64,000 nt of DNA. Origin: Channa striata (Eukaryota > Chordata > Actinopteri > Anabantiformes > Channidae). The position numbers and the translations under genes are program-made. The notes beneath the pieces were generated by a model. It had not been told where the DNA came from and made no database searches. It saw nothing but the letters and a program-made list of their open reading frames with translations. Where the stretch lies: assembly GCA_033026295.1 (NCBI GenBank), contig CM065176.1, positions 6,457,705 through 6,521,704 of the forward strand. The letters run 5' to 3'. Of this stretch, positions 29,700-41,890 are shown one piece after another; positions within the stretch are counted from its first letter, which is position 1, and each line of letters begins with the position of its first letter.

Positions 29700-31977
29700 A
29701 TTTTAATTCAATTCAACTTTATTTATATAGCGCCAATTTACAACAAGGTCATCTCAGGGCACTTTACATAATAAAGTCAAGACTATACAAACATGTAGAG
29801 AAAACCCAACAAATCCCCTTGAGCAAGCCATAGGCAACAGTGGAGAGGAAAAACTCCCTTTAACGGAAGAAACCTCCAGCAGAACCAGGCTCAGGGTGGA
29901 CGGCCATCTGCCTTGACCGGTTGGGCAGAGTGGAAAGTGGAGAGAGAAAAGAACAGAGCAACAAAAGCAACAACAAAACATTGAGCAGGTTATTAGGACC
30001 AGTAGCTGCACACTGGAGGACACACAGCGCCAAATCCGGGGACACCTGTGGACCGGGAGAGAGAGGGGGAAAGAGAGGGAGAGAGACGACTACGGGACAA
30101 AGAAGACACAGAGTTAATGTCATACAGTGGTGACATTATAGATGTGGGGTGAGAGGAGAGAATGAAGAGAAGAGGAAGTGGCACAGTGCAGAGTCCCCCA
30201 GCAGTCTAAGCCTATAGCAGCATGACTATAACCGACTATAAGCTTTATCAAAAAGAAAGGTTTTGAGCCTAGTCTTAAAAATAGGGAGGGTGTCTGCTTC
30301 CCGAATCTGGACTGGGAGCTGGTTCCACAGGAGAGGAGCTTGATAGCTAAAGGCTCTGCCTCCCATTCTATTTTTGGAAATTCTGGGAACCACAAGTAGG
30401 CCTGCATTTTGGGACCGAAGTGGTCTAGTAGGATGATATCGTACTAAGAGATCTTTTAAATATGATGGGGCTTGGCCGTTTAAAGCTTTATAGGTAAGAA
30501 GAAGGGTTTTAAATTCTATTCTGCATTTAATTGGAAGCCAATGGAGAGAAGCTAATGAAGGTGAAATATGATCTCTCTTACCAATCCCAGTCAGTAATCT
30601 TGCTGCAGTATTTTGGATTAATTGGAGGCTTTTTAGAGAGTTACTGGGGCAGCCTGAAAGTAGAGAATTACAATAGTCCAATCTAGAAGTAACAAATGCA
30701 TGAACCAATTTTTCAGCATCGCTTTGGGATAGGATGCTCCTAATTTTGGCAATGTTCCGTAGGTGGAAGAAGGCTGTTCTAGAGATTTGCTTTATGTGTG
30801 AGGTAAATGACAAATCCTGGTCAAAAATGACTCCAAGATTCCTTGCAGTACTACTGGGGGCAAGAGTTATGTCGTCTAAAGTAGCGATATGGTTAGAAAA
30901 CATGTCTCTTAGACTATTAGGCCCAAATACAATAACTTCAGTTTTATCTGAGTTTAGAAGAAGAAAATTATACGTCATCCAGTCCCTTATGTTTTTAAGA
31001 CATGCTTGTAGTTTGATTAATTTATTTGTTTCATCAGGTTTCATAGATAGATATAACTGCGTGTCATCAGCGTAGCAGTGAAAATTTACAGAGTGTTTTC
31101 TAATAATGTTGCCAAGGGGAGACATATATAGAGTAAAGAGTATTGGTCCTAATACAGATCCTTGTGGAATTCCATAACTAACTTTTGTGTATGTCGAAGA
31201 TTCATCATTAACATGAGTAAATTGGAATCTATCTGATAGATACGATTTAAACCAATTTAGTGCTGTTCCTTTAATTCCAATTACATGTTCTAGTCTCTGT
31301 AATAATATTCTGTGATCAATGGTGTCAAATGCAGCACTAAGATTTAGCAGAACTAGTATAGAGACAAGTCCGTTATCTGAAGCCAGAAGAAGATCGTTGG
31401 TGACTTTAATCAGTGCGGTTTCTGTGCTATGATGAACTCTAAATCCTGACTAAAATTCTTCAAACAAGTCGTTTCTGCGCAGGTGCTCACATAATTTCGT
31501 TGCAACTACTTTTTCAAGTATTTTAGAAATAAAGGGGAGATTGGATATTGGTCTGTAATTGGCTAAGACACCTGGATCCAAACAAGGTTTTTTAACTAGG
31601 GGTTTGATTACAGCTACCTTATAGGCCTTTGGTACATATCCTGTTTGTAAGGATAGATTAATGATATCTAATACGAACGTGTCTAATAAGGGTAGAGCAT
31701 CTTTGAGCAGTCTAACTGGAATAGGGTCTAGCAGACATGTTGTTGCTTTTGATGCCATAATAGTTGAAGTTAACTCAGCAAGATCTATGGGCACAAAGCA
31801 GTCTAAAAGGGACTGAAGCCTTACTGATGATTCTAATTCTGTTGTATTTGTGCGGAGAGTCTGGTGAATTTTGTTTCTAATAGCTATGATTTTATTTGTG
31901 TAGAAAGTCATGAAGTCATTGCTGCATAGTGTTGAGGGAATGCTAGTTTCAACTGAACTATGGCTCTGAGTCAGCCT
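29700..31977 (-). pseudogene. L2/Rex1-like LINE, RT to 3' UTR
   Basis: On the minus strand, from 31911: RT fingers (TNKIIAIRNKIHQTL, PVRLLKDALPLLDTF, YRPISNLPFISKILEK), a stop near 31450, the palm (FHCYADDTQLYLSMKPDE, 31125-30226), the thumb to KTRLKTFLFDKAYSRL, then a 3' UTR ending in the tail at 29705-29755 (CAACTTTATTTATATAGCGCC). This is the most complete 3' end of the family in the window. It is cut at 31977, and the N-terminal part of ORF2 is absent. Confidence 0.88.
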
Positions 31978-33410
31978 GTAGCAGCCTTGAGGCTTGGGTG
32001 TGATAAAATTTTCGACCCTCCCGCCTGAGAAGAAACACCTAAATCAGCAGGGAATCAATTGAATCAAGTGTTTGCTCCTTGTTTAACCGTCCTTTCACCG
32101 ATGGTAGCGGCCACCTCGTCGGTTAAGCGAGGGCGAAAGCACAACTTTCAACCGTAAAGACAAACCTACAGGATACCTGGGTCACCATCCAGGCTTTAAT
32201 AACAAGACCTGGAATATCTCCTCTCTCAACACGAGCCCCAAAACAGGGGAATTAGCTCAAATGGTAGAGTGCTTGCTTTGCATGCAAGAGGCAGTGGGAT
32301 TGACGCCCACATTCTTCACAGGCCCTGTGTTTTCTCTGTTCTCCTCAATGCCAAGAAGGTGCTCAAACTGTGACTGACTGACACACAGAAGATGCACCTC
32401 TTAGATAGCCAAGTCCATTGCACTCTGCTGATGTGGTTGTGTGTTTCCCCTTTAGGACATGTTCGTATTTAGTTAGGAATTCATTAGGAAGTATAGTCCC
32501 AAAGACACAGAGAATGTGCCTCTGAGATAGCTGAAGAATCTCAACCTAAGTCCATCCTGACAGTGACAATCACCTGAAGTGGTAGTGTGTTTCCCCTTAA
32601 TGAATGAATTACATTTTTTAAAAAGTTCTGAGCCCTCAATGAGAATGGGAAATTGCGCATCTGCAGTACTGTTGAACAGGGCAAACCAAATCTTTTACCC
32701 CAATGGGCAGCGCACCATGGACTATAAAAGCAATCTTTAGTATATCAAGGATGATTATAGCCACCCCTTCAAATATCTGATCAGTCAAACCTGTGGCAGC
32801 CAGTCATGGTCGAGGCCTTCTGCTGAAGTTCAATTGGAAGTTCATCATCTTTGGTGGCAGACCGCCATTTCAGAAATTGCTCATTTCCTGGGACTTTCAC
32901 AAACTCCCATCTTTAGGGTTGACCCAGAATGAGGATGGGGTTCGAACCCAGAGCACAATGGATAAGCAATATGTTGCTCTACTCATGAGTTTGATTTCCA
33001 CATCTACAATCACACTCAAGTTACAAGTCCAGAAGAGGTCTCGATTTCTTCGCTCGACAGCTCTGATGATTTATTAAATAAATCAATAATCCTCAGCTAC
33101 ACAGTGTATTTGTGTGACTTTGCTTGAATTAAGACACGAGACAATAACGACAACTCTTGTACAAGAAAATACGTAACAGCAGTGTGACATGGATACAACA
33201 GCTAAACTGCCATTTTTTTCCTTAACTAATAAATAAGTTGAAACTTTTTTCATGCATTCAGTTTTTGTATGGCAGATTTTACCCCTAACCTGCGGGAACT
33301 GGAAATTCGAGTTACAAAATAAGTCAGAAAAGCAGCCAAGAAGCTTGGGTGTGATCAAATTTTCAACCCTCTCGACTGAGAAGAAACACCGAAATCAGCT
33401 GCGCTGTGCG
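31978..33410. repeat. tRNA-Ala block between two direct repeats
   Basis: Near-identical pieces at 31981-32058 and 33339-33405 (CTTGGGTGTGATAAAATTTTC, CTCGACTGAGAAGAAACACC) bracket a 1.28-kb block that contains one tRNA-Ala-like gene. The piece at 32940-33010 (GGGGTTCGAACCC... GCACAATGGATAAGC) looks tRNA-derived but does not fold convincingly. Otherwise no gene is seen. Confidence 0.5.
32246..32318 (+). tRNA. tRNA-Ala (TGC), B box altered
   Basis: A 73-nt cloverleaf: acceptor GGGGAAT pairs with ATTCTTC (G3-U70, the alanine identity pair, is kept, and G2-U71 is an extra wobble). The anticodon stem CTTGC/GCAAG closes loop TTTGCAT (TGC), and the T-stem GTGGG/CCCAC is intact. The T-loop reads ATTGACG where ATCGATG is usual, so the B box has lost its invariant C. 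TTTT follows at 32329. It may be transcribed poorly or be a pseudogene. Confidence 0.75.
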
Positions 33411-33589
33411 TGGGGAATGTGACAGTTGATTGGTTCATTTGGCGACCTTTCCTTAGAAATTGATTGGCTCTTTTGCCCTTTTGGACCTGTGTGCGAACTT
33501 CGTTAGGAAATGTTCGGAGTTAAGAGTAAAAGTAAACCAAAGAGCGGAGGAGTTTAACTACTTGGGAGGTCGCACCAGTTTAGTCCAGT

Positions 33590-36212
33590 TTAACTCCCTT
33601 TAACGGAAGAAACCTGAAGCAGAACCAGGCTTTATCAAAGAGGAAAGTTTTGAGCCTAGTCTTATAAGTAGAGAGGGTGTCTGCTTCCCGAATCTGGACT
33701 GGGAGCTGGTTCCACTGGACAGGAGCTTGATAGCTAAAGGCTCGTGGTCTATTAGGATGATCTGGTACAAGGAGATCTTTTAAGTATGATGAGCTTGACC
33801 GTTTAGAGCTTTATAGGTAAGAAGAAGGGTTTTAAATTCTATTCTACATTTAATGGGAAGCCAATGGAGAGAAGCTAATGAAGGTGAAATATGATCTCTC
33901 TTTGCAATCCCAGTCAGCAATCTTGCTGCGGCATTTTGGATTAATTGAAGGGCTTTTTAGGGAGTTACTGGGGCTGCCTGAAAGTAGACAATTACAGTAG
34001 TCCAATCTAGAAGTAACAAATGCATGGACCAGTTTTTCAGCATCACTGCTACGCTGATGACACGCAGTTATATCTATCTATGAAACAAGTCCATTATCTG
34101 AAGCCAGAAGAAGATCGTTGGTGACTTTAATCAGTGTGGTTTCTGTGCTATGATGAACTCTAAATCCTGACTGAAATTCTTCAAACAAGTCGTTTCTGCG
34201 CAGGTGCTCACATAATTGCTTTACAACTACTTTTTCAAGTATTTTAGAAATAAAGGGGAGATTGGATATTGGTCTGTAATTGGCTAAGACATCTGGATCC
34301 AGACTAGGTATTTTAAGTAGAGGTTTGATTACAGCTACCTTATAAGCCTTTGGTACATATCCTGTTTGTAAGGATAGATTAATGATATCTAATATGAACG
34401 TGTCTAATAAGGGTAGAGCATCTTTGAGCAGTCTAACTGGAATAGGGTCTAGCAGACATGTTGTTGGTTTAGATGCCATAATAGTTGAAGTTAATTCAGC
34501 AGGGTCTATGGTCACAAAGCAGTCTAAAAGGGACTGAGGACTTACTGATGATTCTAATTCTGTTGTATTTGTGGGGAGGGTCTGGTGAATTTTATTTCTA
34601 ATAGCTATGATTTTGTTTGTGAAGAAGGTCATGAAGTCATTGCTACATAGCGTTGAGGGAATACTAGTCTCAACTGAACTATGGCTCTTAGTCAGCCTGG
34701 CTACAGTGCTGAAAAGAAACCGGGGGTTATTCTTGTTTTCCTCTATTAGTGATGAATAATAAGCTGTTCTGGCTTTACGGAGTGCTAATTTGTATAAGTA
34801 TAAACTCTTTTTCCAAGCTAGGCGTGATTCTTGTGAATGAGTGGAACGCCACTTCCTTTCTAGTCTTCGTGACGCCTGCTTTAAATTGCGGGTTTGCGAG
34901 CTATACCATGGAGATCGCCTGTTCAGAATTACTGCCTTCTTTTTTAGAGGGGCAACATTATCAAGTATGGAACGTAAAGATGCTGCATAATTATCAGTAA
35001 GGTAATCAACTTGTGCAGGAGTACAGTTAATGAGGCTACTCTCAGTTATATCGGTATGTGTTGAGGTAAATGATGAAGGGATCATTTCCTTAAATTTGTT
35101 CACGGTGTTTTCAGATAAACACCTACTGAAGCAAAACTTCTTTCTAGCTGCTGTGTAGTCCAATAAACTAAATTCAAATGTTATTAGAAAATGGTCAGAG
35201 AGAACAGAATTATGAGGAAATACTGTTAGTTTATCAATTTCAATACCGTATGCAAGGACAAGGTCTAGGTGTGACTAAAACAGTGAGTGGGTTCATTTAC
35301 AATTTGAGAGAAACCAATTGAATGTAATAATGAAGTAAATGCTGTGTTGAGGGAGTTACTGTCAGCATCTACATGAATGTTAAAATCGCCCACTATGACG
35401 ACTTTATCTGCACTAAGCACTAAGTCGGCTAGAAAATCTGAGAATTCAGTCAAAAATTCAGAATAAGGGACTGGAGGACGATACACAATAACAAATAGGA
35501 GTGAATTTTGAGTTTTCCAAATTGGGTGTAAAAGTCTCAGAGTAAGACTCTCAAATGAGTTATAACTATGTTTAGGTCTAGGTTCTATCGGTAAGCTTGA
35601 GTGATAGATTGCTGCTACTCCTCCACCTCGGCCTGAGCTTCTAGGAACATGATAGTTAATGACTTGGGGGGGTCGACTCATTTAAACTAACATATTCTTC
35701 CTTCTGCAACCAGGTTTCAGTGAGACAAAATAAATCAAATTGATGATCGCTTATCAAGTCATTTAATAACAGAGATTTAGATGAGAGAGATCTGATATTT
35801 AATAATCCACATTTAAGTGTTTTAGTTTTTTGTTCAGTAAGAGGAGCAGTCCTGATTTTTATCAAGTTATTATGATTAACTCCTCTTGTGATAATTTTTA
35901 GTTTGTAAAATTTAGTTAATCGGGGAACAGACACAGTTTCTATAGGAATGTGGGAGTTGTGGGGGGGTAACGGCGGTAAGGATACTGCAGAGAGGCATGT
36001 AGGACTGGATCTCTGCGTCCTAGGCTCAACTCTGGATTGTCAATGTTTTGGTTGTCTATGCCGTATGGATGCCGTCTCTCCTAATAAGCCTAGGTTTTCC
36101 CCAAAAACTTTTCCAATTGTCTATGTAGCCCACATCGTTTGCTGGACACCACCTAGACAGCCAGCGGTTGAATGACGACATGCAGCTATACATGTCGTCA
36201 CTGATCAGATTA
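33590..36212 (-). pseudogene. L2/Rex1-like LINE, ORF1 end through RT, 3' rearranged
   Basis: On the minus strand: the end of the esterase-type ORF1 (36175-35950), endonuclease (35934-35656: LLNIRSLSSKSLLLNDLI, FCLTETWLQ; 35681-35265: VVIVGDFNIHVDADS), then RT N-terminal half (35163-34078, 361 codons, to FRVHHSTETTLIKVTND). The palm is missing: at about 34080 the frame jumps to 3' sequences (33590-34075). This is the best view of the endonuclease deleted from 20553-22907. It is bounded at 36212 by tRNA-module flank. Confidence 0.87.
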
Positions 36213-36430
36213 GTGGTGAGTAATATTAGTCAGGTGTTTAGGAGGAAACACTCAGTCAGCTTGTTGTTTGTTTTTGAAGTTGCAGTGATGCTCTGTGACG
36301 TATTACACGAGACTAAGTGTATGTGAAGTTGTGTTTTTCCCTGTTACGTTAGTAAATATAGTGTACAGCACTTGACTGAGTTTTTGTGAACCCCAGAAGT
36401 GAAAAACAGGGCTCGTCCGGGACTTGAACC
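36213..36430 (-). repeat. tRNA-module flank with tRNA-Pro 3'-end stub
   Basis: The normal upstream flank (GTGGTGAGTAATATTAGTCAGG...) leads to GGGCTCGTCCGGGACTTGAACC at 36409-36430, i.e. only the acceptor 3' strand and T-arm of a tRNA-Pro, with one T-loop change. The break joins module F sequence. T5 follows the stub on the minus strand. Confidence 0.75.
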
Positions 36431-36902
36431 CCAGCCATTAACGCTAATCTGCGAAGGACCATCCTTGGAGCCATCCCTTAAATTAGACTTGTAAATCTCC
36501 CTCATCAGACTCAACCAGCAGACCAAAAGGGAGAATAGATGAATTGGAATGTAACCAATTTCCTTTGGACTTCTAACCTTACAGAATAGATTAGAAATCT
36601 ATAATCAAAATAGAAATTCACATAGTTGCAAATTAAAACGTTTTAATTGAGAATGACGAGAGAGAGTGGCACGGCACGACATTGCCATCCTTGGGTGGAA
36701 GTTATAAGTGCATCCCAGGAGGTACTCGTCTACAGAAAGAAATTAAACGGCATTAACTTGTTGTCTGAAAGTTAAAACACGATGTCATATTCTTCTGTCA
36801 ACTCTACATTACACATACATGTTACATATTCATGCACGCCTTGTATACACCCACTCAGTTATGTAAACGTGATCGTGTCATTTTATATTAATTAATTAAC
36901 TG
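36431..36902 (+). repeat. Module F copy 1
   Basis: CAGCCATTAACGCTAATCTG... CTTGTATACACCCACTCAG is repeated at 40554-41127. The second copy has a private segment at 40713-40803 and about 30 bp more near 41097. No coding frame is convincing. It leads directly into module A in both places. Confidence 0.65.
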
Positions 36903-38024
36903 CTATTAGACAAAGCTAATTTTGCATGTAATAATCATTGGATTCCATCTATTCATCTAATCAGAACTCTCACATGTATGTTATAATGAGACAATAACTA
37001 TTACACGCAGCAATCATGTTGCATTAAGCATTTTAACCTCCATAGGAGTTTGCACAGTAGAACAATTGTAATAATTTGCTTTGTTTTATAGTATGAGGTT
37101 TTGGGTTTGATGAAAACAGAAATCTATACTCGACTTTGTGTGATTAAACCGAACAAAGGATTTATTTTGATATATTTGCTAATATAACTTAGCCGAAGTT
37201 GTGAAAATTACTTTTTGTCGTTAATTCTCTATGTACCTTTTCAAACTATTTTTAAAGCGTGCACGTCTTTCCTGCCTGTTTTTGTCTTTGTTAGTATATA
37301 TTCATATGCATACTCACATTTATCTATATTTTCTGTAGTTGTAGATTAATAAATCATTGAAAAGAACTGGTTCTGTGTTTGTCTTTTTTCAGAGAAACAG
37401 ACAGTCACTGCAACGGTAAAGAACTCATGACAAAGACTGATCTTGGGTCAAATTGTATTGTTTACTTAATTCCATTGTTACTGTGGACCATCGGCGGTTC
37501 AGGTAACATTTTTATCATAGCTTGGTTGAGCTTAAAAGACCTGGTGTCCCATTTCGAGGAAATTAATGCTTTTGCATTAATATCAAATTACCCAAGTCGC
37601 ATTAGATTGCTGCACAGGTGATTGCAACGGTCGCTCATTTTGGCTGAAGATGTCACAGGCTCACTTACTACAGTTTATGACACTTTTGAACCTTTCTTCA
37701 AGTAATGTCACTAATAACAAAAGTAGTTTAAATGCTTTAAAAGCGGAGGAATCAGCTGGCACACCTGGTATATGGAAAAATATATGTGTTGTCTGTTTGT
37801 AGGGAGCCAAATAATTCAGTGTGATGTGCCTGTAGTGGTGAGTAATATTAGTCTGGTGTTTAGGAGGAAACACTCAATCAGCTTGTTGTTTGTGAAGTTG
37901 TAGAGATGCTCTGTGACATATTCGTAGACTAAGTGTATGTGAAGTTGTGTTTGTCCCTGTTCCATTAGTAAATATAGTGTACAGCACTTGAGTGGGTTTT
38001 TGTGACCTCGTGAAGTGAAGAACA
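36903..38024 (+). repeat. Module A copy 3, exon-like core 37393-37617
   Basis: The start CTATTAGACAAAGC has no hAT in front, giving the unoccupied form of the right flanks at 1556 and 19517. The core is open from acceptor TTTTTTCAG to donor CACAG|GTGATT; it reads TDSHCNGKELMTKTDLG and then the hydrophobic stretch. It runs into a complete tRNA-Pro. Confidence 0.65.
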
Positions 38025-38096
38025 GGGCTCGTCCGGGATTTGAACCCGGCACCTCTCGCACCCGAAGTGAGAATCATACCCCTAGACCAACGAGCC
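38025..38096 (-). tRNA. tRNA-Pro (CGG), mosaic copy
   Basis: 72 nt on the minus strand with loop TTCGGGT (CGG). The 5' anticodon strand (CTCAC) is that of the CGG copy, but the 3' strand (GCGAG) is that of the AGG/TGG copies, leaving one A-C mismatch. The variable region has TG instead of TC. No T-run terminator follows. It is probably the product of recombination between family members. Confidence 0.8.
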
Positions 38097-38205
38097 ATGA
38101 AACGCAGTTTTTCACATGTGTTTTTCTTTGCCATCAAGACCGGCGCTTAAACCTTGTCAGTAGTGACTGACTGGGACTGGGACTCTGCGTCTCATCTTGT
38201 TCAAT

Positions 38206-38220
38206 GGCGCCCTCTGCTGG
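38206..38220 (-). promoter_or_regulatory. CTCF-type motif beside tRNA-Pro
   Basis: CCAGCAGAGGGCGCC on the minus strand at the usual distance from the tRNA at 38025. Confidence 0.5.
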
Positions 38221-38404
38221 TCCAAATTATGCTTCACCTTTGTGGATTTGGATGAATATGGTTTGTAGCACACAACTGTAATATATGTGCCAAGTGTTTG
38301 TTTAGTTATAAATGACTACCGGGGCGAGATCCCGGGATACCAATTTGGAGGGAGAGCCATGCTTCCCATACAACACAGTAATTTTACGTACAGGAACGTG
38401 CTGG

Positions 38405-38970
38405 TCTCTCTCAAAGTTTGAATCATTTTATAACGATTGTAGCAATGTTAATGGCGATGGTACATATTAATTGGTGTATAATAGACGAGCACAGAACAGA
38501 GATGACAAATCCGCACAGGAGGGCAGAGAGAGTGAAGCAGTGGGTGAAAGACTACCTGACAGAGTATGCACAGAGCTTCCCCCAGGTGTCCAATGTCCTG
38601 GATGGAGGCCAACATTGACAGGACCATCTACGGTCAGAAAGGGTTCTGAAGATCGCCCCTTTTAGGTGCTCCAACGCTCTGCCCGAGCAGTTCAAGCAGT
38701 CTGAGTCCAGTGTCCATCTCAGGTAGCCAAAGTCTGGAGTAGGTGTCAACCAGCCCGAGTGCACTGTCCTGCGCAAGAAACCCACGTCCAGTGCCCAGGC
38801 CGAGGAGCCTGACTGTGCAGAGTCCCCGTCTTTATTAATCTATATTTAATACAGAAAAGAAATCAACTTACTTGAAATGATGAATTACGGTCAAGTACTG
38901 GAGCACTGCGTATGTATTCCAAGTACGACACGTCTGCGAGGTGTCCGCTGGGTACACAATGCTGACTGAG
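38405..38970 (+). repeat. Module B copy 2
   Basis: Parallel to 8840-9405 with the same interrupting TGA after VSNVLDGGQH. The two copies differ at scattered bases (for example RGERVNQW against RAERVKQW). Confidence 0.55.
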
Positions 38971-38984
38971 GTCCTATGTTGTGG

Positions 38985-40550
38985 ACCATGTACAAAGATG
39001 ACCAGGAGTGGACAAGGTGACACAGAGAATTACTCCAGAAATTGACAGAGACAGTGGGAGCTGTTTTAAGCTAAGGCTTTTATTGCAAAGCCGTCTTTTA
39101 AACAACAACTAAGAAATACCTGGTGTGTCAGGTGATTGCAATGGTCACTTATTTTGGCTGAAGATGTCACAGGTTCACTTGCTACAGCTTATGACACTGT
39201 TCACAACATTGTCCAAACAGGCTCAGATCTTTGGAGGCTTTTAAACCTTTCTTCAAGTAATGTCTGCTAATAGCAAAAGTAGTTTAAAGGCTTTAAAAGC
39301 TTGTATGCGTTAAGGGTTTTTCTTTGCCACCACTTACCTGCTCCTGAATATTATTTTTCCGTTAAACTGAAAGCTTAACCTTTGGCTGGATGTCCCAAGG
39401 ACACTGCGTAGGTTGTTTCCTGTGTGTGACAGTGTTTAGTTACATGTGTCTCTTTAAAATATACAAACAAATAAAAATAAATATGTGCCTAATACCAGGA
39501 TACCCTGGCTTTTGTATGAATGTGTGTACGTGTACTTACAGAAGCCACTGAGGAGATGCGAGCGGACCGGCATCCACCTAACACGAGTACGTTTAGGGTA
39601 AGGTGTGTCGCAACTCGAAACAATGTGGACGTGCCCTGCTACAAATGTCTGCGTTGGGAGCAACAGCCTGGAGGGATTTCACATGATTCCAGGTAGACAC
39701 TTGTGCTTTGAGTACTGGTAATAAATATGTGACTCTGCCATTATTCTAATACACTGTACTGTTTTTACGTCTAGACATCTTTCTGAAAGCCACTCCAAAT
39801 GAGCTACCTTCAAGTTCTGCAGTAACCTAAGCAGCGCTGGCCTTCAACCGCACAGACCTGGAGCTGCTCATCAACGCTGTCAGAGCCAAGGACCCAGCGA
39901 CAATGACGTCTGTGTCAGATGAGGATGTTGTTTGCCATTTTGTTTCCAGGAAGCAGCTGAAACATCATGTGCAGACGGTCGCGCTAGGGGGCCAGCAAAC
40001 ATTCCGGCTCATCCAGCTGGCCATAGAGGAGCTGAAAGGTCCCGCTGGATTGGGTGAAAGTGAAGTCAGCCTCTTCAAAACACCTGGTAAGTAAAAGACC
40101 TTGTACAAAATAGTTTTTGTAGAGGCACGCTTACACTTGCTGCTGGTAACACACCAGTTCCGCAGATTACGTGGATATTATAACCAAATTCCCACAAAAC
40201 ACGGTAAAAAATTCAAATATGGAGAAAACAAAGCGAACAAAATGCTGTGTATAAACATATATGTGAATAGAATTACTCCAGAAATTGACAGAGACAGTGG
40301 GAGCTGTTTCAAACTTAGGCTTTTATGGGAAAACCATCGTTTTAACAGCAGCTCGGACATACTCAGGTTGTCATGTTAGCATCCATTTCTGTGTGATGAA
40401 AAAGCCTGGACCTGAGCTACATTCTTCTACATTGAGGTGAAAGTGTTTCTTCAACCTCTCCCAAGATAAGGAACAGAAAACCCTTGTTCTTCTACACCTC
40501 CCCACATCTGTTCCCAAAGTTCGCAAACAGAATCAAAGTCTCCACCTGGC
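38985..40550 (+). other. Exon-like pieces of an unknown gene or transposon
   Basis: Two segments have splice-like borders. 39541-39691 follows ACTTACAG, is open (ATEEMRADRHPPNTSTFRV, then VDVPCYKCLRWEQQPGG) and ends before CAG|GTAGAC. 39774-40086 follows TTTTTACGTCTAG, encodes NRTDLELLINAVRAKDPATM, then KHHVQTVALGGQQTFRLIQL and ends ACCTG|GTAAGT; a TAA interrupts its first third. Their phases do not join cleanly. Copies of another short piece (GAATTACTCCAGAAATTGAC) lie at 39028 and 40270. I do not recognise the protein. Confidence 0.4.
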
Positions 40551-40553
40551 ACC

Positions 40554-41127
40554 CCAGCCATTAACGCTAATCTGTGAAGGACCATCCTTGGAGCAATCCC
40601 TTAAATTACACTTGTAAATCTCCCTCATCAGACTCAACCAGCAGACCAAAAGGGGGAATAGATGAATTGGAATGTAAACAATTTCCTTTGGAATTCTAAC
40701 CTTACAAAATAGATATTCCGGATTCCCAATGTGCACGTGATGTACACCCCCATGTTCAGGAGAAATTGTGCAACAGTTTGGGGTAACTCTGGTTATTGTA
40801 GCCCGAAAATTCACATAGTTGCAAATTAAAAAGTTTTAATTGAGAATGACGAGAGAGAGTGGCACGGCACGACATTGCCATCCTTGGGTGGAAGTTATAA
40901 GTGCATCCCAGGAGGTACTCGTCTACAGAAAGAAATTAAACGGCATTAACTTGTTGTCTGAAAGTTAAAACACGATGTCATATTCTTCTGTCAACTCTGT
41001 ACATTACACATACATGTTACATATTCATGCACGCCTTGTATACACCCACTCAGTTATGTAAACGTGATCGTGTCATTTTATATTAATTAATTAACTGTTG
41101 TTGTGTGTTCTTACTGTGTGTTAATGG
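40554..41127 (+). repeat. Module F copy 2
   Basis: Parallel to 36431-36902, with insertions at 40713-40803 and about 41097-41127. It leads into module A copy 4. Confidence 0.65.
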
Positions 41128-41890
41128 CTATTAGACAAAGCTAATTTTGCATGTAATAATCATTGGATTCCATCTATTCATCTAATCAGAACTCTCACAT
41201 GTATGTTATAATGAGACAATAACTATTACACGCAGCAATCATGTTGCATTAAGCATTTTAACCTCCATAGGAGTTTGCACAGTAGAACAATTGTAATAAT
41301 TTGCTTTGTTTTATAGTATGAAGTTTTGGATTTGATGAAAACAGAAATCTATACTCGACTTTGTGTGATTAAACCGAACAAAGGATTTATTTTGATATAT
41401 TTGCTAATATAACTTAGCCGAAGTTGTGAAAATTACTTTTTGTCGTTAATTCTCTCTGTACCTTTTCAAACTATTTTTAAAGCGTGCACGTCTTTCCTGC
41501 CTGTTTTTGTCTTTGTTAGTATATATTCATATGCATACTCACATTTATCTATATTTTCTGTAGTTGTAGATTAATAAATCATTGAAAAGAACTGGTTCTG
41601 TGTTCGTCTTTTTTCAGAGAAACAGACAGTCACTGAAACGGTAAAGAACTCATGACAAAGACTGATCTTGGGTCAAATTGTATTGTTTACTTAATTCTAT
41701 TGTTACTGTGGACCATCGGAGGTTCAGGTAACATTTTTATCATAGCTTGGTTGAGCTTAAAAGACCTGGTGTCCCATTACGAGGAAATTAATGCTTTTGC
41801 ATTAATATCAAATTACCCAAGTCGCATTAGATTGCTACACAGGTGATTGCAATGGTCGCTCATTTTGGCTGAAGATGTCACAGGTTCACT
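41128..41890 (+). repeat. Module A copy 4, exon-like core 41618-41842
   Basis: The core is open with intact acceptor and donor-like GTGATT, as in copies 2 and 3. The sequence leaves homology just after GTTCACTTGCT at about 41894, so this copy lacks the tRNA-Pro flank. Confidence 0.65.

Noticed and set aside
30734..31075. Plus-strand frame of 113 codons
   Set aside because: Antisense of the LINE RT that carries YADDTQLYL on the minus strand.
32940..33010. Second tRNA gene (GGTTCGAACCC and GCACAATGGATAAGC)
   Set aside because: The pieces resemble T-arm and D-arm sequence but are in the wrong order and do not fold as a cloverleaf.
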